From Neostapfia colusana (Eukaryota > Streptophyta > Magnoliopsida > Poales > Poaceae), in NCBI GenBank assembly GCA_030760725.1, contig JASWHV010000001.1:25913928-25977927 (forward strand): a stretch of 64,000 nucleotides of DNA, written 5' to 3'. Shown piece after piece: positions 11,023 through 21,002 of the stretch (positions are counted from its first letter, which is position 1; every line of letters starts with the position of its first letter). The translations under genes and the position numbers were made by a program. The notes below the pieces were generated by a model that made no database searches, was not told the origin of the DNA, and worked only from the letters and a program-made list of their open reading frames with translations.

Positions 11023-11853
11023 AAAAGTAGAAGTAGACGAGCCATGCTGTGGTGCAGCTAGGGGCATGTACCTGGGGCGTACATTGCTCTCTTGTGGCTG
11101 GTATGGCATCTTTCTTTTGCCCTCTTGCTCGATCTCTCGGGTCTTGCTCTCAACCACTATGGCTTTGTCAACTAGCTTCTGGAAGCTCGCATAGTCATTG
11201 TTGAGGAGCTGAACCTGGATCTCATTGTTCAACCCTCTCATGAACAAGTACTGCTTCCGTTGGTTTGAGTTGACATCTTTGGGGGCATACCGTGATAGTT
11301 GCGTGAACTTGTTGAGGTACTCATTCACGCTCTTCCTGCCCTGGCGGAGACCTTCGAACTCTTTGCTTTTGAGCATCATGACTCCAACAGGGACGTAGTG
11401 AGAGCGGAAGCTCTCCTTGAACTCAGCCCAAATAGTCTCCTGGTTGACATGAGCGTTGCATAGAGCGTCCCACCAGTCAGCGGTTGCTCCCATAAGTTGG
11501 TGCGATGCAAAGAGAACTTTCTCTCGATCATTGCACTGAACTATGGCAAGCTTCTTCTCCATGGACTTCAACCAATCGTCAGCCTTCATGGGATCATTAG
11601 CTTGTGAAAAAGTAGGCGGTCGAGTCCTCATGAACTCTCCCAATCGGTTGTGAGCCGGCGGTGGTGGCGGTGGTGGTGGCGGTGGTGCAGGAACGGGTTA
11701 GGGTGGTTATGGTTGCATGGCCATCAACCATTCCAAGTTGTTTGCACCAGCCCTGGGGTCAACATTCTCAGGAACTTCAACGTGGTCATCCTCTTGTGGT
11801 TCCTGGTTGCCACGGACGTTCGTCCTTTGACGGCCGACGTTTTCCCTCACCAT
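11023..11853 (-). pseudogene. gag: Partial gag of element E
   Basis: The probable start at 11853 directly follows a 3' splice-site-like sequence. The first 50 codons (MVRENVGRQRTNVRGNQEP...) end in stops near 11707 where a Pro/Gln-rich linker has CAA changed to TAA. The frame then reads through a polyproline stretch into a gypsy Gag domain: MKADDWLKSMEKKLAIVQCN, GATADWWDALC, WAEFKESFRSHYVPVGVM, GRKSVNEYLNKFTQLSRYAP. It is cut at 11023 before any zinc knuckle; the last few residues of the open frame come from D LTR sequence. Confidence 0.8.
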
Positions 11854-11872
11854 CTGTGAGAGAGAGTTGGGT
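11854..11872 (-). promoter_or_regulatory. Candidate 3' splice site at the gag start of element E
   Basis: The minus strand reads CCCAACTCTCTCTCACAG immediately followed by ATG. A pyrimidine tract plus CAG abutting the start codon is a strong match to a plant acceptor. Comparable sites precede starts in elements G and I. Splicing itself is inferred. Confidence 0.5.
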
Positions 11873-12138
11873 AGAATAGAAGTTAGAAGTTCAGATTCAC
11901 CCCCAACTATATGCATCAAGGGTATGAACTATATATCAACCTATATGAGGATGTGAACACATGCTGAAGCACCTCGCATCTCTCTACTATGTGTGGATAT
12001 GGACAATGGTGAGCGTCCCACAGCTCACACTAAGCACAAACAATCATCACAAAAGTTCACACCACTCCTATTCAAGCTTAATGGGGGTCCTATGTGGTTT
12101 GGGATGATATCAATCTGTGATCAATCTATGACTTTTAC

Positions 12139-12335
12139 CTAGGCTTGCACCCTAAGGTCAATGTGGCTCTAATGCCAACTTATGCATCCTAGGCTTGCAT
12201 CCTATGGTCTATGTGGCTCTAAGGCCACTCTGTTACTATGCCTGCGTCCTACGGTCAACGTGGCAGCTCTGATATTAATCTGTGAATTCTATCTACGCAT
12301 GCGACCTACGGTCAACCGTGGCTCTAATACCAATC
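12139..12335 (-). repeat. Four tandem PBS-like units in the leader of element E
   Basis: Four degenerate units of 37-58 bp start near 12139, 12190, 12241 and 12299. Each has a block like GCATCCTACGGTCAACGTGGCTCT and then a version of the tRNA-Met PBS. Only the one beside the LTR (12320-12332, minus strand TGGTATTAGAGCC) is close to functional; the others have changed to GGCTCTAATGCCA, GGCTCTAAGGCCA and GCTCTGATATTA on the plus strand. Element G has a single such unit at 22016-22057. Confidence 0.75.
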
Positions 12336-13156
12336 TGTGACGCCCTGGTTCCAAAACCCCGGAACCGAGCTGATGCATATGTGTGTCCAGGATGTTCATC
12401 ACACATACACATGTAATCCACAAACTGAATTCAGAATAGTACCACGAATAACAGGGTTTTATTACAATGTCTCATGAGTCTCTAACTCATTCTAGCAGTG
12501 GAAGTCTTATTCTAGCAGCGGAAGTCTTCTACACTATAGCGAAAGCAAACTAAGCAATGGCAGCGGCTCCATCTCCTACTCCACAGGCAAGTTGACGGTA
12601 GATCATACGCCTAATACTCCACATGGTCTTCGAAGTACTCCTCTCCTGTTGCTGATGATGAAGTAATAATGCAAGTTTGAGTACATGACGTACTCAGCAA
12701 GTGCAGGAAAATATGATATGTAGCTTTCAACAAGGTATGGAACAAAAAGGCTTATTGCAGAAAAGCAAAGTTTATTTCACAAAACATGATAAAAACAGCA
12801 GCTAACTTTAAGTGAATATAATCTCAACATATATTCAATTATAACATCAACATACCTTTTTCATGATTCACCACTTTTCATATCTCATCCGAACATTTAT
12901 CTTTCTCAACTTTTCTTCATGAATACCATCTCGTATTCATGATCATCTCATCTCATATTCAATGCCATCTCATAACCGAGATCAAAGCTCATTATCACGA
13001 CTCAACAGTCGTAATCTCTTACCAAAACTCAACAGTCTCGAAACCAAACCTCAATGACCAAACCATAACCAAACCAAACCATCCATCCCAATAACCATCC
13101 CATCTAATCATGGAAGTTGGCCAGGTGCTTGTGACCCGAAGAATGACTATCATGAT

Positions 13157-14254
13157 TGTCGAAGTGTTCGGTCGACACTTCCCCTGGGCCTGCACTGGGC
13201 AGCCCACGTAGGTTCTTTTTTCGGTGGGTCTAGTCCCTTGCGGAGAGCTTGCACGGATGGACGAGTTAGTAAGAGCTTGACACTGAGAGTTTTACGTGGT
13301 TCAGGCCGCCGGAGCGTAAAACCCTACGTCCACGGCGAGCTATGGAGCTCGCTGTATTGCTTGCTGCTCGGGGCCGGAGTCCCGAGCTTGGGGGTGAGTT
13401 ACAGCTTGGGTGTGAATGGCTAGCGTATGAGTTGCAGAAGTGCGAACCCTTGCTATCGTCGCCTACCCGAGCCTTTTATAGTCCAAGACTCGGGTGGCTT
13501 ACAAAGGGGGCCCGGGACCCGACAGGTGGTCCCGGGGAGATTGACTGTTATTTACCGTATCTGCAGTTATGCCGGTAGTTGTCTCTGGCGAAGGCTTCCG
13601 AGTCTCCGTCTTGCCGCCCTGCCCATGCCGCATGCTAGTCGTAGTGGTTGATGACGGCGCAGGCGGCATGGGATGTCTTGTCGCGGTGTTTATTGGCTGG
13701 CAGGTTCTGACACCGCGCGCCAGTCTGTGATGCGACTGGGCGCAACGGCACCTGACAGAGGCGTGCTTCGCGTCTCCGCGTCTTGGGAAGACGCGGGCCT
13801 TGAATACCTTGTACGGGCAAGGTATGGGACGTCTTTACGCCCGCTGCCTATCGCTCGGGGGCAGGCAGCGCCGTTCTACTGGCCACGTGGCGGGCCCGGA
13901 GCCCTTCTCAGAGGAGAGGAGGGTCCGGCCCGCGGGGCACGTGGAGCCTCCGGACCTCTCCCCGCGGAGGGGGAGGTTCGGCTTCTGTCGGCCACGTGGT
14001 GGGCCCAGAGCTCCTCTCTGAGGAGAGGGAGGTCCGGCCCCGCCGGATACATGGCACCTTCGGACCCCTCGCCCGCGGAGGGGGAGGTCCGGCTTCTGTA
14101 TGCCACGTGGCGGGCTCGGAGCTCTCCTCTGAGGAGAGGGAGGTCCGGCCCCGCCGGACGCGTGGCGCCTTCGGAGCTCTCCCTGCGGAGACGGGCGAGT
14201 TCCTTAGGCATTTTCCCCTGTGCGCGGGGGTACCCCATATCTCAGGTACCGACA
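13157..14254 (-). mobile_element. Solo LTR F (element D family)
   Basis: A complete 1098-bp LTR matches the D LTR from TGTCGAAGTG to GGTACCGACA. It is flanked by the 5-bp duplication ATGAT (13152-13156 and 14255-14259). No internal sequence is present, so it is the product of LTR-LTR recombination after insertion into the E LTR. A minus-strand TATA box is at 13474-13480 and the G-box array at about 13880-14190. Confidence 0.93.
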
Positions 14255-15600
14255 ATGATAGTTTTATACCCTGCAAAGTTTGCACCACTTTACCCACAAG
14301 TTTGTGATTTTGTCACCTGTCGGCGACTGCAGAACCTCCATTATACCAGTACACAACCATCGGTGTATGGCCAAGAGATCACAAAATAGCCTTTACAAAG
14401 GGGTTACTAGATGTATGGACTCACTAAGGTTTCACCAGCAGGCTCGAATCACCGTTCTCCCACCTACGGGCCCCCTCTTGTGCCATGCAGTTCCCAGGGC
14501 AGTCCTCACTCGACTCCCATTCCCCGCGCCTTCCACGGTCCATAACAATCTAGCAACTTACCTAATTAGTCAGCTAAGCCGCACCCATACTTGGCCTTGT
14601 GGTGGCACTGTATTCCTGGCATATGCTCGCATGAACCGGTCCTTAGATCTACGGCAAGTAACCACCATCTCATTCTACCACATCCACGAACCAAGCTTGC
14701 CTAGATCTCCCCCCGATTCATGTTCATTATCATCAAGTTCTCATTAACATTATGAGTGCAATAGCTAGACACATTCTATCGCTTCCCATATCCCGTAGAT
14801 TAGCGAAGCGGAAAAGAAAAATAACCATACCCGACTCATAAACTTCCCTGGGGACAAGGGTGGTTAACAAAACTAGTGAAATCCTATAAAAGGGTTTCCC
14901 ATCAAGTTGACTCAAGCATACACAGTTTTCGCAAATAAAACAGTTTCAAAACATGGGTTCAATATGGTCAAGGGGCACTTTCCTTGTTCCTGTGGTTTCT
15001 GTTGCTCTTGGATCTCGAAGTCTTGGTGCTGTAATCCTTCGTAGATAGCTCCTTGAGATTTTCCTTCTACTCACGATCACGCACATACAAGATTTATAGT
15101 AATCAAACATCATGCACAAACTTTACTCAAGATGCAATGGTGCATATGCATGCTATTTCTATGGTGCTTTTTCATTAGATCAGTTTGTTACGTGCTCTTG
15201 CATGTTTTAATGGGTTCGCATGGGGGTTTTACGATGAACAAGGGTATAAAGATCAAGTGTGGACGTGGCGATGATCTGGACTCAAGATCTAGATCAACAC
15301 GTGATCTGTCCACACGGAAGGCTTCTGTTCGAAGGGATCGAAGAACAGATGCAAAGAAACTGCGATGATGTCGTAAGGTGGTAATGGAGACCTACCCTAC
15401 TTCCTTCGGGCCTTCCTCCTAGCAGGACGGATCGTCGGCTCTCTTTTGGCGAACGTGTCGGGGCTCGGCGGCGGCGCTCACCGGCGACTGAACTCCGGCA
15501 AGGGGGTGGGACTCGGCGAGTTGGAAGCTAGGGCCTCCAAGTCGTCGACTCGGGAGGTGGAAAATAAAAGTACGTGGTTGGGGCCAGGGGTTTCAGGTTC

Positions 15601-15608
15601 TATTTATA
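15601..15608 (-). promoter_or_regulatory. LTR TATA box of element E (first copy)
   Basis: The minus strand reads TATAAATAGAACC. The same sequence is present at 16551-16558 in the second copy of the duplicated LTR segment, so the LTR carries two promoters in the direction of its gag. Confidence 0.6.
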
Positions 15609-16550
15609 ACCGGAAAAAGAAGAGTCCTATTCCGATTGGATTTTAAATAAGAGTCCTATTTGATTTGTGTTTGGACCCTAACAACTTATCTTCAATAGAT
15701 TTGGTGCTGTATCAACCGTAGAAGAAATCGTGTCGGTTTCTTCTGTATCGGGCGCTTGCGCACAGGGAAAAACCGCTTAAGGACATCGTCCTTCCGCAGA
15801 GATAAGCTCCGGAGGCTCCACGTGTCCAGCGGGGGCCTGGGCTTCCCTTTTCCTCAGGGGCGAGCTGCGCCACGTGTCATCCGGGCGGGACCTCCCTCTT
15901 CCTCAGAGGCGAGCTCCGTGTACTTTTCGCACACCTTTTCGCAAACAAACAGTTTTTTCCAAAATATAGGATCAATATGGTCAAGAAGCACTTGCCTTGT
16001 ACTTGCGGTTCCGGTTGTTCTTGATTCTCAAAACCTTGTTGCTGCAGCTCGTCGTAGACAGCTCCCTGAACCTGTCCTGCTATGTAGGGTTCACGTGCAT
16101 ACAAGATTCACGGCAATCAATATCATGCGCAAACCTTAAACTAGATGCGATGATGCACATGCATGCTATCCTATGATTTTTATTAGATTGGTGTGCTCTT
16201 GCATGGCTTGCATGGGCACAGGTGTTCGGATCAAAGGTGGACGTGGCGATGATCTTGTCTTTAGATCAAGCTGATCATCAAGTGATCTGCCCACGAGAAG
16301 GCTTCTGTTCGAAAGGAATTGAAGAACAGATGCAAGAGATGAACACAATGATGTCGTAAGGTGGTATTGAAGTCCTACCTCACGCTCTTCTTGTCTTCAA
16401 GGTCCTCCTCAGACCGCTTGGTTCTTCTCCGATGATCTCCCTTGTTGCGCTTCGGCGATGTTTTGCTCGGCAAGTTAGGGCTAGGGCTCTAAGTCGTCGG
16501 CTCAGGAGTTGAAAGAGAAGTTTGTGGTTTCGGCTAGAGGTTTTGGGTTC

Positions 16551-16558
16551 TATTTATA
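16551..16558 (-). promoter_or_regulatory. LTR TATA box of element E (second copy)
   Basis: The minus strand reads TATAAATAGAACCC. It is the duplicate of the box at 15601-15608 and lies closer to the 5' end of the LTR in element sense, just downstream of the longer CACGTG array. Confidence 0.6.
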
Positions 16559-16729
16559 ATCGGGAAGAGAAGAGTCCTAATCTGATTGGATCCCGAATGA
16601 GAGTCTTATTCAGATCTTTGTTGGATCCTAACGTATTTTCTTTAGTAACATCGTGGAAATTTAGATCGGTTTCTGTTGCGTACCGGTATCTTTACGCGTA
16701 AAAACCGCTCCAGACTCGTTACCTTCATG

Positions 16730-17240
16730 GTGATGAGCTCCGGAGGCTCCACGTGTCCTTCCGGGGCCTGGTATCTACTTCTCCGCAGAGACGAGCTCCG
16801 GTTGTGCCTCGTGTCAATCGACCGAGACCTCCCCCTTTTTTTGGAGGTGAGCTCCGCGCACGCCACGTGTTGGCGCCAGTCTTCCCTCTCTTCCTTCCTC
16901 AGGAACATGCCCCGAGGTCGACACGTGTCTAGCAACGAAAGACCTCCCGAAGATAAGCTCCGGTGGCGACACGTGTTCGATAGATCCGGATTCCTCTGAG
17001 ATGAGCTCCAAGATCGACACATATCCCGCGCGACGGGTCCTCTGATTTCCGCGACGACTAGCTCCGAGGATGACATGTGTCCTACGAAAAATGCCTTTGC
17101 TTCTTCCGCAGAGGCTAGCTCCAGGGGCAACACGTGTCCCACAGGGTCAAACCTTTTTCCAATTGCGGAGGTGATCCCCGAGCCTTCCACGTAGCCAGTT
17201 TAGCGGCGAACCTCTCTTCACCTCGCAGGGACGAGCTCCG
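16730..17240. repeat. Array of CACGTGTC / GAGCTCCG units in the E LTR
   Basis: Roughly eight degenerate units of about 55-65 bp carry GAGCTCCG(G/A)...CGACACGTGTC and a CCTCCC...CGCAGAG spacer. CACGTG is the G-box core and ACACGTG is ABRE-like. A related array continues at 17404-17740 in the G LTR and a shorter one is at about 15790-15915. Confidence 0.75.
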
Positions 17241-17403
17241 AACACGCCACGTGGCCTGCTGGCCGCGGAAGTTGCCTTCGAGGCACTCTAAGGGCTTTAT
17301 TGGCTATTCTTTTGATGATTCTCTCTGTTCCTATTTTTCATTAAAATGTTTTCTTCTTCACAGAACATGAACATATGCTGACACCCGAGGCGAGGGTGTC
17401 ACA

Positions 17404-17878
17404 GTGTCGGACCTCCCGAAGGTAAGCTCCAAGAGCGACACGTGTCAAACAGGGCCGGACCTCTCGGAAAAGAGCTCCGAGAGCGACACGTGTTTCGTGG
17501 GTTGGACCTCCCGCTTCTCCGCAGTGACTAGCTCCGAAGGCAACACGTGTCCTGCGGGGCTGGCCTTGCTCCTCCGCAGAGGCTAGCTCCGGGGGCAACA
17601 CATGTCCCATGGGGTCGGACCTTGCCCCTTCCGCAGAGGCAAGCTCCGAGCCTGCCACGTGGCCAGTTAGCAGCGGACCTCTGTCCCTCCGCGGGGATGA
17701 GCTCCAAAGGCGCCACATGGCCAGCGGGCCGCGGGAAGTGTCTACGGCGCTCCTCGACGAACTGGATTTGGCTCTTTTTAGCTATGTTTCTAATTCTTTC
17801 TTCGTTTCTACTTCTTTAAAATATTTCTCTACATGAAATATGAATGCATGCATGAATTACAAAATTGAGGGTGTTACA
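17404..17878 (-). repeat. Partial 3' LTR of element G
   Basis: It ends (plus strand) in TTGAGGGTGTTACA, the complement of a TGTAACACCC start. Its last 140 bp resemble the end of the E LTR (17280-17403). The part 17404-17740 is a CACGTGTC / GAGCTCCG array. The left side is cut where the E LTR ends. Confidence 0.7.
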
Positions 17879-19640
17879 CGGAGGTTGAGATCTGGTTGGG
17901 TGAAGATATACTTCAAACTCTTATGGTCGGCATAGATCTCGGTTCTCTTACCAATTAAATAATGTCTCCATAGCTTCAATGAATGTACTACTGTTGCCAA
18001 TTCTAAATCATGGGTAGCATAGTTCTGCTCATGCCTCTGAAGTTGTCTGGAAGTTGCCAATTCTAAATCATGGGTAGCATAGTTCTTCTCATGCCTCTGA
18101 AGTTGTCTGGAAGCATAGGCAATAACATGCCCTTCTTGTATAAAAACACATCCCTATCCCTGCTCTGAAGCATCACAATAAACAGAAAATGCTTTCTCCA
18201 TATCTAGCACAACTAAGACTTGGGTTGTGTTAACTTTTTGTTTAACTCTTGGAAACTTGACTCACACTCAGGAGTCCATATGAAATAAACTCCTTTCTCT
18301 AACATTCTCGTGAGTGGTTTTGCAATCTTTGAAAATCCTTCAATGAATCTTTGGTAATATACAGCCAATTCTAAGATACTTTGGATCTCTCTGATATTCT
18401 CCGGTGTCTTTAATTTTTGAACACCAGCTATCTTTTCTGGGTCTACAGATATTCCTCCCTCGGATATAATAGTCCTAGAAAAGCAACTTTCTTTAGCCAA
18501 AATTCACACTTATTGAATTTGACATATAGTTGATTTTCTCTTAGCTTCTGTAACACTATTCTCAAGTATTTTTCGTGTTCCTCCTCATTCTTTGAGAAAA
18601 TTAGAATATCATCAATGAATAGTACCACAAATCTGTCCAAATATTTCATGAACAACTTGTTCATAAGATACATGAAATATGCAGGGGCATTTATTAATCC
18701 AAAAGGCATAATTGTATATTCATACAATCCATACCTAGAGACAAATGTCGTCTTTGGAATATCTGATTCTCTTATTTTTAATTGATGATATCCTCAACGA
18801 AGGTCAATCTTTGAGAATACACATGCACCTCTCAATTGGTCAAATAATTCCTCAATATGGGGTAAAGGGTACTTGTTTTTAATTGTCACTTCATTAAGTG
18901 CACGGTAATCTACCCATAACCTCTTAGTTCCATCCTTCTTAGGTACAAATATGACTGGAGCTCCCCATGGTGAGGAACTAGGACGGATATACCCTTTTTC
19001 TGATAACTCTCGGATATGATCCTGGAGTTCTGCTAACTGTTGGGTATCCATTCTATATGGTCTTTTGTATATCGGAGCAGTACCAGGTACTAATTCAATA
19101 ATGAATTCTACTTCTCGATCCGGTGGCATACCTGGTAAGCCTTCAGGGAATACATCTGGAAATTCTTTGACAACCTTTATATCCTCGATGGCTAATTCTG
19201 TTTTGTTAAGATGAACATTCTCAGATGGTACATGAATGGATGTAAACTCAATCTTTGTTCCATCCGTATGAGTTAACTCCACCGTTCTTGTTGAACAATG
19301 TATAAGTCCTTTATACTTTGTCAACCAATCCATTCCCAAGATAATGGCTATCCCTTGTCATTCTATTACTATGATATTTGCAAGGAATTCCACTCCATTC
19401 ACTCTTAGGCTCACCTTAGGACATATTTATTTTGTCTTTAATTCTCCTCCAGGAGAATTTACTCCTAGCACTCGATTCATAGACGTAGTTGGTAGTTTGT
19501 GTCTGTTATGAATTTTTTGCCTATGAATGAGTTAGTTGCACCAGAATCAAACAGAATTGTAGCAGGGTGAGTGTTTGCAGAAAACATACCAATCACCACA
19601 TCTGGTGCATCTTGTGCTTCTTATATGGTCACATGGTTCA
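17879..19640 (-). pseudogene. pol: Broken pol of element G (protease, RT, RNase H)
   Basis: The protease signature LFDSGATNSFIG lies near 19530-19570. RT begins near 19160 (EFPDVFPEGLPGMPPDREVE), continues with PSSSPWGAPVIFVPKKDG and has the catalytic FIDDIL near 18600. RNase H is represented by THDLELATVVHSLKLWRHYL and ADHKSLKYIFTQ. A stop follows SKIDLR (about 18794), a frameshift lies near 18480, and a 60-bp direct duplication sits in RNase H. After FTQPDLNLR the frame enters the 3' LTR at 17878, so integrase is deleted. Confidence 0.85.
17993..18113. repeat. 60-bp tandem duplication inside the RNase H of element G
   Basis: Two consecutive 60-bp units, from GTTGCCAATTCTAAATCATG to GTTGTCTGGAAG, differ at about one base (CTGCTC versus CTTCTC). 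The duplication is in frame and repeats 20 residues around ATHDLELA. Near-identity means it is much younger than the host gene's other damage. Confidence 0.92.
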
Positions 19641-20728
19641 CTTTGCCACGTACAGGATTCTGCTGTTGAGGTGGCTTCTTACTTGGGCACCTGTTAGCAT
19701 AGTGTCCAGGTTCTCCACAATTGTAGCATTGTTCAGTTACCTTGGCTACTGGTGCTTTTTTATTCTACTATGAATTTTGAAGACTTGGTCCTGCGGAACG
19801 AGGTTGAAAGGCAGGACGTTGTTGCTGAGGCTGGAACGTAGGGTTTCTTGCAACAAGATTGTAGTTCCTTTGCATTTGATTAGGAACCATTGGACGATTC
19901 ATTGTTCCAACCGGCGGTGATGAAAAATGAGGCCGACTATTGCTGCCAGAAGGCTGTCCTTGCAAAGACATCTTTCCCTTACGATCTTCCACCAGCTTTT
20001 GTCTTTTTTCTCTCAACTATGAAAGCCTTGTTTATGAGCTTTTGAAAATTCTCATAGTCACTTGAAGACATGGCATTCTATATTTCTGAATTTAAACCTT
20101 CTATGAAACAGTCTTGTTTCTATTCATCTGTGTTGATATCTCCTGGTGCATAACGAGATAACTGAGTGAACTTGGTAAGATACTCATGCACTGACATGCT
20201 TCCTTGCTTCAAACCGAGGAATTCCTTCCGCTCGTTCTTTATTTCACCAGCTGGTACATAGTGATTGCGGAAGGCTTGCTTAAACTCAATCCATGAAATG
20301 TTCTCTGGATCTTCATGGTCTTCTTTATAAGCCGCTCACCAATCTGCTGCAGATCCATATAGTTGATGAGAGGCAAAGAGTACCCTCTCACGTCCTTGGC
20401 ACTGTATAATCTGCAACTTGTTTTCTATGATCTTGAGCCAGTCATCAGCTTCTAGAGGTTCTATAGCACTGTCAAACCTTGGTGGTTGAGTATTGAGAAA
20501 TTCACTCAACCTTGGTTGACGTGGTGCATTTTGTAATGGTGGTGGGGGTTGTTGAATGTTGGCCACCACTTGCGTCAAGTTCTGAATGAGTTGATTCTGC
20601 ATATTCATCATTTGTTGCATTGCTTCTCCGTCTACTCTCCATGCAACTCTTGGCTGCCATTCAGGTAAAGGAAACCTTGCAGCATCGTCATTGTTGTTTC
20701 CCCCATTACATCTTTTTCTGCCTGCCAT
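19641..20728 (-). pseudogene. gag: Broken gag of element G
   Basis: The start at 20728 (MAGRKRCNGGNNND) follows TATAG, a weak acceptor-like sequence. The Gag domain includes LEADDWLKIIENKLQIIQCQ and FASHQLYGSAADW, where TGG has become TGA (about 20336). The frame resumes with FRNHYVPAG and YLTKFTQLSRYAPGD. The C-terminus has a canonical CCHC knuckle, CYNCGEPGHYANRC, near 19685-19730. Several stops and shifts separate these blocks. It is related to the Gag of E. Confidence 0.8.
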
Positions 20729-21002
20729 CTATAGTGAACAACTATGTTTAGGTTCATATTGTAAGTATATATGTACTCACCTACTTGCATATTATTATGC
20801 ATATACCCTTATTAGTTCAACCCAAAAGATATAAAAGATTTAATTTAATTATTTGACAATCATATTTGAAGCAAACATAATATCTATATGCATCAAGGGT
20901 TAAGTACATATATTAACGAGGTTGTGAACATAAGCCGATAGCTTTCACAACTCACGTTGTACACCATTAAATCTAAACAACAACTACACACTAAGTTTTA
21001 CA

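Larger units (their letters stand above)
14945..16800. repeat. About 1-kb imperfect tandem duplication within the E LTR
   Basis: Two diverged copies share, in order, an ATGGTCAAG-containing block, a CACGTGCATACAAGATT-type block, a GTGGACGTGGCGATGATC block, GGCTTCTGTTCGAA, ATGATGTCGTAAGGTGG, a TATTTATAA box and the beginning of the CACGTG array. The junction near 15915-15955 lies inside the array, which suggests unequal exchange between array units. Confidence 0.7.
11023..17403 (-). mobile_element. Ty3/gypsy element E remnant (5' part)
   Basis: In minus-strand order it contains a long 5' LTR (17403 down to 12336), a PBS region, a leader and the first 830 bp of gag. The rest of gag, all of pol and the 3' LTR are absent. 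The left edge abuts the truncated D LTR at 11022. At the right the LTR ends cleanly in GGGTGTCACA at 17403, inside what looks like the LTR array of element G, so E probably inserted into G. Gag and LTR resemble those of G, so the two families are related. Confidence 0.75.
12336..17403 (-). repeat. 5' LTR of element E, with solo LTR insertion and internal duplication
   Basis: The plus strand runs from TGTGACGCCC beside the PBS to GGGTGTCACA, giving inverted termini. Without solo LTR F and its TSD the LTR is about 3.97 kb. It includes a roughly 1-kb imperfect tandem duplication (about 14945-15915 and 15955-16800), two copies of the promoter region, and a G-box-rich array (about 16730-17240). 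Other parts, such as 14255-14945, align with the G LTR (about 22660-23100). Confidence 0.75.
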
